Below are positions 1 to 8,467 of a DNA stretch of 39,297 bases, in pieces. The notes below the pieces were generated by a model. It did no database searches, was not told the DNA's origin, and was given only the letters and a program-made list of their open reading frames with translations. Source of the stretch: Methanothermococcus sp. SCGC AD-155-E23 (lineage in GTDB: Archaea; AGJL01; Methanococci; Methanococcales; Methanococcaceae); assembly GCA_019561615.1 (NCBI GenBank), contig JAHEQA010000046.1, positions 1 to 39,297 on the forward strand, given 5' to 3'. The first letter of the stretch is position 1, and every line of letters begins with the position of its first letter. The translations under genes were made by a program, and so were the position numbers.

Positions 1-123
1 ATATCTCCAAGTATCTTTGAGGCCTCCTCTATCCCCCTTGAAAGTAATTTCTCATCCCTCTCACTTACACCCTTATACACCCTATTTCCCTTTACAAACC
101 CCTTTCCCTCATCTCCTATCTTT
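1..123. repeat. Terminal inverted copy of 1385-1507
   Basis: Read on the minus strand, these 123 bases match 1385-1507 of the plus strand base for base. The match runs from the first base of the window to the AAAGATAGGA shared by the K+ channel gene and the GMC oxidoreductase gene, and stops at base 124. The copied segment is internal to the oxidoreductase coding sequence and makes no sense as the end of the channel gene. I infer a fold-back join at a short shared sequence, typical of a contig-end or amplification chimera. A true inverted duplication is the alternative. Confidence 0.9.
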
Positions 124-469
124 CCAAATCCACATATTATATAGTGATCCCTGATACTCTTCAACTTACTCTCCATCTTTTTCAACCTTAGTATCTTTTT
201 TAACTCTCCCTCTATTATGAACCCTGCAATGGAGGCGAAGGTATAGGCCATCGCCCCAGCACCACAGATAATATAAAAGAGTTAAATAACTTGCCCCAGA
301 AGGTGGTAGGTGTTATATCTCCATAACCTACTGTAGATAGGGTGATCACTGTAACGTAGAGGGCTGTAAAGAAATCCCATCCCTCTAGATACATAAGACC
401 TAAAGTTGCTGTGAGAATAATGGTCAAGAGTACAAGGATACCTAACTTTATCCTATTTAGTGGTTCCAT
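124..469 (-). pseudogene. Two-helix potassium channel with RCK domain, frameshifted and cut off
   Basis: The N-terminus has one membrane helix (about residues 8-28), a pore helix and the selectivity filter TVGYGD, then a second membrane helix. This is the plan of MthK-type prokaryotic K+ channels. The first frame runs off into nonsense near base 280 and stops at 215. Moving back one base in the TTTT run near 280 restores the second helix (YIICGAGAMAYTFASIAGF), a linker rich in Lys and Glu, and the start of a Rossmann RCK/TrkA-N domain (HYIICGFGKIG). There the gene is broken by the inverted copy at 1-123. A one-base deletion plus the chimeric join explain the damage best; real decay is possible. 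The start is ATG at 469, after a GAGGG motif. The gene is divergent from the GMC oxidoreductase. Confidence 0.75.
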
Positions 470-550
470 CCCTCTCCCTAGATAGAATTTATAACTCCTC
501 TAATTCTTCATAATATTTATTGATACAGGTGATGTAAAAAGAGGGATAGT

Positions 551-1712
551 GTGTATCACTTTATCATTGTAGGCTCTGGGGTAGGAGGTAGTACCCTATT
601 CAAGGAGTTAAATGAGAAGTATCCAGATAAGAGGATACTACTTCTGGAGATGGGAGATGAGAGGATAAAATATAACACCCTTAAAGGGGAGGTCCAGGTA
701 CTCTATATCACCTCCCTTGGAGGTTCAGGGTTAGGGGCTGTGGGAAATGCCATGAGGATAGATCTGAGAAAGGTGGGTATAAGAGATAGTGAAATTTATC
801 AGGAGGTGGAGAGGGAGTTAAAGGTTAGGGAGGTACCAGATAGTCATATCAGGGAGAGTATTAGACCTCTATTTGATTATGGATTTAGAAGAACCCCAAA
901 GTTTATAGACTTTAAGGGGTGTACTCCTGTGGCATGTGTGCAAGGAAGATATGTCCCTATAAGTGGACTCCTAGAAGATTTTTAAATGTTCAAAGTCCCT
1001 CCAGTAAGATAGTTACAAACTTCTACGTCTCCTCTATATCTAAGGAGGGGAATCTCCTTAAAGTTGAGGGGTTCCATCTACTAAGTGGAAAGAGAAGGTG
1101 TTCCAGGGGGAGAGGGTTATAGTATGTGGTGGAGGTATAAACTCTCCAAGGATACTCTCTACCATACTGGACAACGAACACCTTGGAAGAAACCTCTTTG
1201 TAGATATCTTCCTCACAGTTGGAGGGGTATTGGAGAATTGCAACTTAGATAGATCTGTACCTATGGCCCTCTACAGGAGATATGATGGATTTCTACTGTC
1301 ACCTCACTATACCTTCCATCTCTACCGTAGTATAAAAAGGGAAAGGAGAGATGTAGGGAGTGGAGATATTTACGGTATAATGGTAAAGATAGGAGATGAG
1401 GGAAAGGGGTTTGTAAAGGGAAATAGGGTGTATAAGGGTGTAAGTGAGAGGGATGAGAAATTACTTTCAAGGGGGATAGAGGAGGCCTCAAAGATACTTG
1501 GAGATATGGGGGTTGAAAGAATATACAGAACTGTACTTAGGGGATCCCACCCTGGAGGCACCTGTGCCATGGGTAAGGTGGTGGATAAAAACTTTGAGAC
1601 CGAGGTGGAAAACCTCTACGTCTGTGACGCCTCGGTATTTCCAGAGTCTCCAGGCCTACCTCCCATCCTGGGAATAGTGGCAATGGGAAAGAAGTTGGGA
1701 AGTATTCTATAA
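551..1712 (+). pseudogene. GMC-family FAD oxidoreductase, apparently with two frameshifts
   Basis: Three overlapping frames together give one protein of about 387 residues. The first frame has the FAD-binding motif GSGVGGS near the N-terminus. The middle frame has a cysteine-rich stretch (CGMCARKICPYKW). The last frame has VIVCGGGINSPRIL and the GMC C-terminal signature GSHPGGTCAMG followed by LYVCDASVFPESPG. The frame changes fall near 928 and near 1090, and each fits one missing base. The substrate is unknown; GMC enzymes oxidise alcohols, sugars or sterols using FAD. The start is GTG at 551 after GAGGGAT. Because the neighbouring channel also has a one-base deletion and the contig end is chimeric, base-level errors are more likely than a true pseudogene. 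hcgB follows after a short gap. Confidence 0.7.
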
Positions 1713-1729
1713 TTAAAAGGGGAGTAAAA

Positions 1730-2209
1730 ATGGAGTTGGAAGGCTATATTTTAAGGGCCTACCTAGAGTCCGCCAGGGGTGAAAGGAAGGGGGATAAGTT
1801 GGAGGAGGTTAAGGCTATAAGGGATTATATCCTCAGGGGAAAGAAGGTAGTTGTGGCCACGAGAAACTTAGATAAATTTAGGGTAATCAGGGAGGTGCTA
1901 CTGGAGAAGGTATATAAGGGTAGGGATGTAGATATATCCAGGATAGAGGTACCTACTGAGGTTGCAGATCTTACAAGAATGCCTGCACTTATTAAGGGGT
2001 TGATAGCTGTAGATACAACAGATGCCCATATCGTTATTGCACGGGGTAGGTTGGGAGTGCCAGGTTCAGGTTCCATACTTCTCATCCTAGATAGTAAAGG
2101 TAGGATCTTAAGTGGCTCCATATCTCCTCCCTCTGTTATACACAGGAGGAGTGTCGAGGATACCGTTAGGGAGGAGTTGTTGGAGGCACTGAGGAGGATA
2201 GGAATATAG
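1730..2209 (+). CDS. hcgB: FeGP cofactor biosynthesis guanylyltransferase HcgB (DUF3236)
   Basis: This 159-residue protein has the DUF3236 features: an ITPase-like segment VVVATRNLDKF at about 40-50, the motif TDAHIVIARGRLG, then GVPGSGS and SGSISPPSVIHR. HcgB joins GMP from GTP to the pyridinol precursor of the iron-guanylylpyridinol cofactor of [Fe]-hydrogenase. The ATG follows GGGGAGTAAAA. hcgC starts 9 bp after its stop, so the two form an operon that probably includes argG. The client enzyme Hmd is also in this window, at 19097-20134. The family assignment is from memory of the protein pattern. Confidence 0.85.
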   Translation: MELEGYILRAYLESARGERKGDKLEEVKAIRDYILRGKKVVVATRNLDKFRVIREVLLEKVYKGRDVDISRIEVPTEVADLTRMPALIKGLIAVDTTDAHIVIARGRLGVPGSGSILLILDSKGRILSGSISPPSVIHRRSVEDTVREELLEALRRIGI

Positions 2210-2218
2210 GGGGATATC

Positions 2219-3007
2219 ATGAAGTACGGTATAACAGAGACTGTGAAAACCTTGGACTCCAAGACCAAGGTGGTAGATATAATCTACTCCATCGTAGAGG
2301 AGAAGACAAGGGCTGTAAAGTACTTCCTAGAGGGGGAGGAGTTTAGGGAGACTCTCATATTTGGGGCCTACCTCTGTGGGAATTATATGGCCTCCTCCCT
2401 TTTAAACGACTCTGAGAAGGTGATACTTGTAGACATCTACCCCCATCTCAGGGATATTGTAAGGAATGAGAGGATAACCTTTATGGATATAAATTCCTTC
2501 AACCTGGCCCTGAGGAATAAGAGGTTAAACCCTGACCTGGTAATTGACCTAACTGGGTTGGGAGGTTTAAGTCCAGAAGTTATCTCCCACTTTGATCCAG
2601 AGGTTCTAATAGTGGAGAATCCAAAGGGGGTATACGACAGGGATATCTACCAGGCGGATAACTCCTTGGAGAGGTTGAAGGTAGGTAGGAGGAGGGGGTT
2701 GTTAAATACCTACAGGATCTCCAGGGTCTCAAAGACCTCTGGAACTATGACCTTAACTATAGATACCATACTAGATGCCTGCCATGAGATCAGGGAACTT
2801 GAAGGTGTACTTTACGTGGTACCAAATTTGAAATACTACGAGGGCATCCTCTTCCACGAGAAGAATGTAAGAAAGTTTATGGAGGAGATAAACAAACCTG
2901 CCATAACTGTAAGTTGCCTGGATGAGGACATCTATCCAAAGGTAGAGAAGATACTTAAGAAAAATATAGAGAGGGTGAAGTCCTTCGTAGAACATGTAGA
3001 TAGGTGA
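2219..3007 (+). CDS. hcgC: FeGP cofactor biosynthesis methyltransferase HcgC (DUF1188)
   Basis: This 262-residue protein matches the DUF1188 pattern. An N-terminal part is followed by a Rossmann-like segment ([18 protein letters not shown], about 45-62, then VILVDIYPH) and by [15 protein letters not shown] near 108-120. HcgC uses S-adenosylmethionine to methylate the 6-carboxymethyl-pyridinol ring during FeGP cofactor synthesis. Overall length and order after hcgB agree with other Methanococcales. Its stop lies within the ribosome binding site (GGTGAAAAG) of argG, so translation of the two is probably coupled. Confidence 0.85.
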   Translation: MKYGITETVKTLDSKTKVVDIIYSIVEEKTRAVKYFLEGEEFRETLIFGAYLCGNYMASSLLNDSEKVILVDIYPHLRDIVRNERITFMDINSFNLALRNKRLNPDLVIDLTGLGGLSPEVISHFDPEVLIVENPKGVYDRDIYQADNSLERLKVGRRRGLLNTYRISRVSKTSGTMTLTIDTILDACHEIRELEGVLYVVPNLKYYEGILFHEKNVRKFMEEINKPAITVSCLDEDIYPKVEKILKKNIERVKSFVEHVDR

Positions 3008-3011
3008 AAAG

Positions 3012-4205
3012 ATGTCAGAGAAGGTAGCAGTTTTAGCCTACTCTGGAGGTCTAGATACAAGCTGTTGTCTAAAGTTGTTGGAGGATAGGTACGGGTACAA
3101 GGTGGTAACCCTATGTGTAGATGTGGGGCAACCTGAGGAGGAGATTAAGGAGTGTGAGGAGAAGGCCAGGAGATATGGAGTATATGAACACTACACCATA
3201 GATGCCAAGGAGGAGTTTGTAAGGGAGTACATATTTAGGGCTATAAGGGCAAATGCCATGTATGAGGGATATCCCCTATCTACAGCACTAGCCAGGCCCC
3301 TCATTGCCACCAAGTTAGTTCAACTGGCAGAGGAGCTAGGTGCAGAGGCAGTGGCCCACGGCTGTACAGGGAAGGGGAATGATCAGTTTAGATTTGAAGC
3401 CATCATCAGGGCGAAGGCACCGCACCTAAGGATCATCGCCCCAATTAGGGATCTAAACCTTACAAGGAAGGAGGAGATAGAGTACGCTAAAAAACATGGC
3501 ATAGAGATCCCCTCAGAGAGTAAAAAATACAGTATAGACGAGAACCTCTGGGGTAGAAGTATAGAGGGAGGTCCATTGGAGGATCCCGCCTTTGAACCTC
3601 CTGAGGAGATATACTCTTGGACAAGGAATCCAAGGGAGTGTACTAAGGAGGAATACGTAGAGATAGAGTTTGAAAAGGGGATACCAGTTCGTATAAATGG
3701 GAAGGAGATGGATCCAGTGGAACTTATAAGGGAGTGTAATAAGATAGGGGGAAGAAATGGTATAGGTAGAATAGACATTATTGAGGATAGGATAATAGGT
3801 TTAAAATCCAGGGAGAACTACGAATGCCCAGGGGCTATAATGCTCATAACGGCACATAAGGCCTTGGAGCAGTTGGTACTTACGAGAGAGGAGTTGAAGT
3901 TCAAGGAGATAGTAGATGCCACCTATGGAGATCTTGTATACAGGGGTCTCTGGCATGAACCTCTAAGGGAGGGATTAGATAGGTTTATAGAGAAGACCCA
4001 GGAGAGGGTATGTGGTAAGGTTACCTTGAAGTTATACGGAGGCTCCCTCTGGGTTGTTGGAAGGGAGAGTCCCTATGCCCTGTACAGTAAGGACCTTGTA
4101 TCCTTCGAGGAGAAGGAGATGGATCAGAGGGAGATTACAGGTATGGTTAAATACTATGGATTACAGGCTGCCCTATATGAATCTATCAAGAGAAGACTCC
4201 AGTAG
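3012..4205 (+). CDS. argG: Argininosuccinate synthase
   Basis: The 397-residue protein is full length for ArgG. It carries the N-type ATP pyrophosphatase loop AYSGGLDTS at residues 9-17, the segment [18 protein letters not shown] and the substrate-binding motif [14 protein letters not shown]. It joins citrulline and aspartate with ATP to give argininosuccinate, the next-to-last step of arginine synthesis. The ATG sits four bases after GGTGA. The last 33 bp overlap the 3' end of truA on the other strand. Its place behind hcgBC suggests co-transcription but no shared pathway. Confidence 0.97.
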   Translation: MSEKVAVLAYSGGLDTSCCLKLLEDRYGYKVVTLCVDVGQPEEEIKECEEKARRYGVYEHYTIDAKEEFVREYIFRAIRANAMYEGYPLSTALARPLIATKLVQLAEELGAEAVAHGCTGKGNDQFRFEAIIRAKAPHLRIIAPIRDLNLTRKEEIEYAKKHGIEIPSESKKYSIDENLWGRSIEGGPLEDPAFEPPEEIYSWTRNPRECTKEEYVEIEFEKGIPVRINGKEMDPVELIRECNKIGGRNGIGRIDIIEDRIIGLKSRENYECPGAIMLITAHKALEQLVLTREELKFKEIVDATYGDLVYRGLWHEPLREGLDRFIEKTQERVCGKVTLKLYGGSLWVVGRESPYALYSKDLVSFEEKEMDQREITGMVKYYGLQAALYESIKRRLQ

Positions 4206-4994
4206 ATCTATCATACTCCTGGAGACCCCACATCTTACAACACTTCTCCGGTACTCCTTCCCCCACTCCTCCTTAAATCTCCTCACTACATAGGGGTCGT
4301 ATATATACTCCACATCTGTTTTAGCCTCAACTAGTATAAGGCCCTCAGGAGGGGCAGGAGGTACACCCTCCCTGTGATTTACATCTAGGAGACGGTCTAT
4401 CCAAGATACATCCCTTCTACCTCTGCCTATCTCAGAGAGTGCTGTCACTATCTTTCTAACCATGTTCCAGAGGAAACTCTCCCCTATGACGTCTATCACT
4501 ATATAGGGATCATGTCGGGAGATCCTTATATCCAATATCCTTCTAATGGGACTTTTCTCCTTGGATCTATCCCTCTTGGAGAGGTTGTGGAAGGAGTGGG
4601 TTCCAACAAGTTTCCTGGCACCCTCAATCATGAGATCTATGTTGTAATCCTCATCCCCTGGAAGTATATACCTGTAGTGTCTATACCTTACCTCTGGTAT
4701 CTCCTCTATCCTTCTATATCCAAGTATCCAGATACCCTTATTCTTTAACTTGGAGTAGATATAGGAGAGTTTAGGCTCCTCCCTTAGATAGACCACTACA
4801 AAGTTTCCAAGTGCTGAGACCCCCCTATCAGTTCTACCCCCGTAGAATAGGATACCCTTTTTATCTTCAATGAGATATCCACACTCCTCCAGAGCCTCTA
4901 TTATCTTATCACATACGGTGTCCCTATGGGGTTGAGATTGAAACCCCCTATGACGTCCGTCATAGGCCACCTTGAGTATGTACATACCCTCCAT
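4173..4994 (-). CDS. truA: tRNA pseudouridine synthase TruA
   Basis: This 273-residue protein starts with the family's [16 protein letters not shown] and has the catalytic motif [13 protein letters not shown], where Asp56 is the expected nucleophile. A second conserved part, [18 protein letters not shown], is near the C-terminus. TruA makes pseudouridine at positions 38-40 of the tRNA anticodon arm. I prefer the ATG at 4994, preceded by GTGATACC; an ATG three codons later (4985) is the alternative. It is divergent from ppaC across a 65-bp AT-rich gap and convergent with argG. Confidence 0.93.
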   Translation of the reverse strand: MEGMYILKVAYDGRHRGFQSQPHRDTVCDKIIEALEECGYLIEDKKGILFYGGRTDRGVSALGNFVVVYLREEPKLSYIYSKLKNKGIWILGYRRIEEIPEVRYRHYRYILPGDEDYNIDLMIEGARKLVGTHSFHNLSKRDRSKEKSPIRRILDIRISRHDPYIVIDVIGESFLWNMVRKIVTALSEIGRGRRDVSWIDRLLDVNHREGVPPAPPEGLILVEAKTDVEYIYDPYVVRRFKEEWGKEYRRSVVRCGVSRSMIDLLESSLDRFI

Positions 4995-5059
4995 GGTATC
5001 ACAGGTTACCGTTTTTATATCAAAAGTTAAAAATTATAATAAAAAAAGTGGGGGATAAG

Positions 5060-5983
5060 ATGCTATACGTAGTGGGGCACAAGAATCCAGATACAGACAG
5101 TATATGTTCTGCCATAGTTCTAGCCTACTTCCTAGATGGAGTTCCTGCAAGGTTAGGGGATCTAAATCCAGAGACCCAGTTGGTACTAAGGAGATTTGGA
5201 GTTATGGAACCTGAGTTAATAAGATCTGCAGAGGGTAAGGAGATATTCCTCGTGGATCACAGTGAGAGATCTCAAACCCTAGATGATCTAGAGAGGGGAA
5301 AACTTGTAGGTATCCTGGACCACCACAAGATAGGTATAACTACCTTGGAGCCAATACTCTACCTTGCAAAACCTGTGGGATCTACAGCCACTATAATAGG
5401 GGAACTCTACTTTAAAAATGGGATGGATATTGTAGGGGGAGAGAACAAGGAGTTGAAACCTGACCTGGCAGGGTTACTACTCTCTGCAATAATTTCAGAT
5501 ACAGTTCTCTTTAGATCCCCAACTACCACAGATCTAGACAAAAAAATAGGGGAGAAACTTGCGAAGATTGCAGGTATAGAGGATATACAGGTCTACGGCA
5601 TGGAGTTACTTAAGGCAAAATCTACAGTAAGTAAGATGAAACCTGAGGAGATCGTGAAATTGGACTACAAGGAGTATAACTTCAAGGGTAGAAAGGTAGG
5701 TATTGGACAGGTGGAGGTAATAGATATTGAAGAGATCCAGGATAAGAAGGAGGAGATATACAGGATACTTCAGGAGAAACTTAAGGAGGGTTACGATCTT
5801 ATACTCTTCCTCATAACTGATATAATGAGAGGGGGTAGTGAGATACTGGTTGTAGGTAACAGGGAGGCATTTGAGAAGGCCTTCAATGTAAAGTTGGAGG
5901 GGAAGAGTATATATCTAGAGGGTGTTATGTCCAGGAAGAAACAGATAGTTCCCCCACTGGAAAGGTATTACAAGGGGTTGTAG
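5060..5983 (+). CDS. ppaC: Manganese-dependent inorganic pyrophosphatase (DHH family)
   Basis: The protein begins MLYVVGHKNPDTDS, which carries the family II pyrophosphatase metal ligands His7, Asp11 and Asp13. Further on are the DHH-type motifs LVDHSE and ILDHHK, and at the C-terminus the DHHA2 substrate motif SRKKQIVPPLE. It hydrolyses pyrophosphate to phosphate using Mn or Co. I start at the ATG at 5060, three bases after GGGGGAT; a GTG at 5048 in frame is less likely. The stop is one base from the end of feoA on the other strand. Confidence 0.95.
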   Translation: MLYVVGHKNPDTDSICSAIVLAYFLDGVPARLGDLNPETQLVLRRFGVMEPELIRSAEGKEIFLVDHSERSQTLDDLERGKLVGILDHHKIGITTLEPILYLAKPVGSTATIIGELYFKNGMDIVGGENKELKPDLAGLLLSAIISDTVLFRSPTTTDLDKKIGEKLAKIAGIEDIQVYGMELLKAKSTVSKMKPEEIVKLDYKEYNFKGRKVGIGQVEVIDIEEIQDKKEEIYRILQEKLKEGYDLILFLITDIMRGGSEILVVGNREAFEKAFNVKLEGKSIYLEGVMSRKKQIVPPLERYYKGL

Positions 5984-5984
5984 A

Positions 5985-6191
5985 TTACTTTACAACCTTA
6001 ATAAGTCTTGCTAAATCCCTTCCAATTGCTAGTTTAGAGTTACCCACCCTTACAATCATAGGTCCCCTCTCATTGTATACAACTGTAATCCTTGTACCAG
6101 GTACAATCCTCAAGTCGTAGAGTTTTTTATACTCCCCACATACCTCTTTTACAACGTATGTACCTGGTTTCTTATCTGCTAGACTTTCCAT
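5985..6191 (-). CDS. feoA: FeoA-type ferrous iron transport protein
   Basis: This 68-residue protein has the SH3-like beta-barrel pattern of FeoA: a repeated turn pattern, LRIVPGTRITVVY, and a final VGNSKLAIGRDLARLIKV. FeoA is a small cytoplasmic partner that modulates FeoB. The ATG is preceded by GGTGAGTGT. It lies 18 bp downstream of feoB on the same strand, so the order is feoB-feoA, the reverse of the bacterial operon. It should share the feoB promoter. Confidence 0.88.
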   Translation of the reverse strand: MESLADKKPGTYVVKEVCGEYKKLYDLRIVPGTRITVVYNERGPMIVRVGNSKLAIGRDLARLIKVVK

Positions 6192-6209
6192 ACACTCACC
6201 TCTCTATTT

Positions 6210-8162
6210 TTATACAAACCCTAGTAGTCGTCCAATGTTGTACACCACTATACCTACAAGGGTAGCCAGTATCAGGTTGTAACTTACTGCAAATAGTGTC
6301 CACTTTATACTCTTCCCTGTCTCAAAGAATAGGCTAGCTATGGTAGCTAAACAGGGAATGTACAATACAGTGACCAGTGTAAGGACAAAGGCCTGAAGTG
6401 GGGTCAGTGCCTCCACTATCTTTCCATTGTAGGCGATCTCCATGGTGGACACTACCAACTCCTTGGCGATGATCCCAGCTAGGAGTGCAAGTGCCCCCCT
6501 CCAATCTATACCCATAAGCTCTGTTATAGGTTCCACCATCTTTCCCAGTAGCATACCGTAACAGTTTTCCTCACTGGGATAGTGGAGCAGGTAGTAGAAG
6601 AGTATAGAACCTGCCAGTATAATGGTTCCAGCCCTTATAAGGAAGTGCTTCGTATAGGCCCAGGCCCTTTTAAGGATGTAATTCCAATCTGGGAGTCTAA
6701 AGGGAGGTAACTCGAAGATAGGTTCTTCAGGTTTACCCTTTACAATATACTTACCTACCACATAGGATACAAGGACTAGTAGGAGAAGGGATATAGCTAT
6801 TATTCCCATGGCGAAGAGGGAGGCATGACTGGCAAAGAATGCACTGGCCATAAACCCAATTACAACAAATCTGGCGGAACATGGGACTAGAGGTGTTACT
6901 AGAATTGTGGCAAGTCGTCTAAGGGGATCTGGGATGGTTCTGGTAGCCAGTATACCTGGAACGTTACATCCAAAACTAATTAGAAGAGGTATTGTTGAAC
7001 CTCCACTGAGACCTATCTTAGCCATTATGTTGTGGAAGAGGGCTGAGACCCTTGCCAGATATCCAACACTTTCCAGGAGGGAGAGGGATAGCATCATAAA
7101 GGCTACATAGGGGAAGAAGGTAAGTACTGTCCCTACCCCTCCAATAATACCCTCCACTACAACCCCCCTGTATGGCTCTGGAATTATTCCACCTAGATAC
7201 CCCCCTAAATACTCGAAGAACATCTCAATATACTCTATAAAAACATCCCCTAACCCTATAACAACAGTGTATACTATGTACATAACAATGGCAAAAATTG
7301 CTATCCCGTATACAGGGTGGAGAAGTATTCTATCTATATCGTCAAATATTATCTTCTCCTTCCAGATACCCTTCAGTATCTCATCTACCTTCTTATACCT
7401 CTCCTCGGCAACGTAACTCTCTGCGTCATGTCTTATCTTCCTTTCCAACTCCTCCTTTATCTTTTTAACCTCCTTAAACAGATCCTCATTCTTCTTAAAC
7501 AGCTCTACAACTTCAGGATCCCCTTCTAGGAAGGATATTGCCAGCCATCTCTTTGGAACATCCTTGAATTTTCCCTCTGTAGGTAGGGTGTATTTCTCCA
7601 ACTTCTCTACTATCTCCCTTACAGTATCCTCCAGGAGTTCAGAGTATCTAATCTCACAGTGAATAGGCTTATAGTTAAATATAGCCTCCTTTAGATCCTC
7701 TATACCTATCTTGTATCTACCTGAGGTTTTTACAACTGGAAGTCCCCCTAACCTCTCACTGAGTTTCTTACTATCTACAGAGATGCCGTACTTCTCCGCC
7801 TCATCTATAAAGTTTAGACAGAGTATAGGTGATCTACCAAGTTCTATCAACTGTAAGGTCAAATAGAGGTTTCTGTTAAGGTTGTTTGTATCTATCACAT
7901 CTACAATGATGGCATCCTTGTTCTCGATGATGAAATCCCTTGCTATCTTCTGGTCCAGGGAGTCAGCTTTTAGGGAGTATATACCAGGTAGATCAATGAC
8001 ATGGAATTTAACACCTTTATAAGCCATTGTACCCTCTTTCTTCTCAACAGTTACACCTGGCCAGTTACCTACACGTTGGGTCATACCAGTTAACTCGTTG
8101 AATATAGTGGTCTTTCCAACGTTAGGTTGACCTACTAGGGCAACTATCTTTTTATCCTCCAT
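6210..8162 (-). CDS. feoB: Ferrous iron transporter FeoB
   Basis: The 650-residue protein has an N-terminal G domain with G1 GQPNVGKT (11-18), the FeoB switch region NWPGVTVEKKEG, G3 DLPG (57-60) and G4 NFID. A helical spacer rich in Lys and Glu follows, then a membrane domain of about eight helices from residue 280 on. That domain holds two FeoB Gate motifs, one with the conserved Cys of SFGCNVPG and one around PCLATIA. It imports Fe2+ across the cytoplasmic membrane. ATG follows GGTGATAGG. The upstream region carries a TATA box between two 25-bp repeats, pointing to iron-responsive control. Confidence 0.97.
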   Translation of the reverse strand: MEDKKIVALVGQPNVGKTTIFNELTGMTQRVGNWPGVTVEKKEGTMAYKGVKFHVIDLPGIYSLKADSLDQKIARDFIIENKDAIIVDVIDTNNLNRNLYLTLQLIELGRSPILCLNFIDEAEKYGISVDSKKLSERLGGLPVVKTSGRYKIGIEDLKEAIFNYKPIHCEIRYSELLEDTVREIVEKLEKYTLPTEGKFKDVPKRWLAISFLEGDPEVVELFKKNEDLFKEVKKIKEELERKIRHDAESYVAEERYKKVDEILKGIWKEKIIFDDIDRILLHPVYGIAIFAIVMYIVYTVVIGLGDVFIEYIEMFFEYLGGYLGGIIPEPYRGVVVEGIIGGVGTVLTFFPYVAFMMLSLSLLESVGYLARVSALFHNIMAKIGLSGGSTIPLLISFGCNVPGILATRTIPDPLRRLATILVTPLVPCSARFVVIGFMASAFFASHASLFAMGIIAISLLLLVLVSYVVGKYIVKGKPEEPIFELPPFRLPDWNYILKRAWAYTKHFLIRAGTIILAGSILFYYLLHYPSEENCYGMLLGKMVEPITELMGIDWRGALALLAGIIAKELVVSTMEIAYNGKIVEALTPLQAFVLTLVTVLYIPCLATIASLFFETGKSIKWTLFAVSYNLILATLVGIVVYNIGRLLGFV

Positions 8163-8172
8163 CCTATCACCA

Positions 8173-8206
8173 TTAACTTAAGTTAAATTTATTAATTTAG
8201 GTTAAA
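8173..8206. promoter_or_regulatory. feoB: Candidate iron-regulator operator, proximal copy
   Basis: A perfect 14-bp palindrome TTAACTTAAGTTAA (8173-8186) runs into the first 25-bp repeat (8182-8206), which is GTTAAATTTATTAA, two variable bases, then TAGGTTAAA. It lies between the TATA box and the feoB start codon and should cover the transcription start. The TAGGTTAA half-site resembles that of DtxR/MDR-type metal regulators. The regulator is not in the window, so the iron link is inferred from the gene it controls. Confidence 0.55.
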
Positions 8207-8210
8207 TCTG

Positions 8211-8230
8211 CCCCTATATATACTTTTTGG
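8211..8230 (-). promoter_or_regulatory. feoB: feoB promoter (BRE and TATA box)
   Basis: Read on the minus strand the sequence is CCAAAAAG followed by TATATATA. It is about 57 bp upstream of the feoB ATG. A start about 25 bp downstream would fall near 8193, giving a leader of about 30 nt. The box sits midway between the two 25-bp repeats. Confidence 0.65.
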
Positions 8231-8241
8231 TTTTATCTGTG

Positions 8242-8266
8242 GTTAAATTTATTAAGCTAGGTTAAA
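8242..8266. promoter_or_regulatory. feoB: Candidate iron-regulator operator, distal copy
   Basis: This second 25-bp copy differs from the one at 8182-8206 only at two central bases (GC instead of TT). The copies start exactly 60 bp apart, and the feoB TATA box lies between them. The spacing would put regulator dimers on both sides of the transcription complex. It is also upstream of the 3' end of the tRNA-Ser gene, so the feo promoter region is fully bounded. Confidence 0.5.
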
Positions 8267-8289
8267 AACACTTCTAAAAAAGAAAGGTA

Positions 8290-8379
8290 TGGCGCGGAGG
8301 AAGGGATTTGAACCCTTGCGGGGCAGAGCCCCACCGGATTTCAAGTCCGGCGCCTTAGTCCAGGCTCGACCACCTCCGC
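8290..8379 (-). tRNA. tRNA-Ser (anticodon TGA)
   Basis: On the minus strand the gene starts with acceptor strand GCGGAGG and ends with CCTCCGC, discriminator G and an encoded CCA. The anticodon stem CCGGA/TCCGG closes the loop CTTGAAA, giving anticodon TGA, which reads UCN codons. A long variable arm (GTGGGGCTCTGCCCCGC) marks a class II tRNA, as expected for Ser. The T-arm has GGGTTCAAATCCC. No intron is seen. Confidence 0.97.
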
Positions 8380-8410
8380 TCCATCCCAAAATAGTATAAA
8401 TAAAGTAAGC

Positions 8411-8430
8411 CTTATATATATTTTTCGGTA
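8411..8430 (-). promoter_or_regulatory. tRNA-Ser promoter (BRE and TATA box)
   Basis: On the minus strand the sequence is ACCGAAAAATATATATAAG, about 32-50 bp upstream of the mature tRNA 5' end. The same ACCGAAAA element before a TATA box is found upstream of tRNA-Cys (20411-20432) and of the small gene at 34309-34587, which supports a strong-promoter consensus in this genome. Confidence 0.75.
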
Positions 8431-8467
8431 ATATATTTAAATATTAATATTTATCGAGGTATCATCT

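Noticed and set aside
919-1122. Separate small gene between two oxidoreductase genes.
   Set aside because: Its product is the missing middle of the GMC protein, so it is a frame segment of one broken reading frame.
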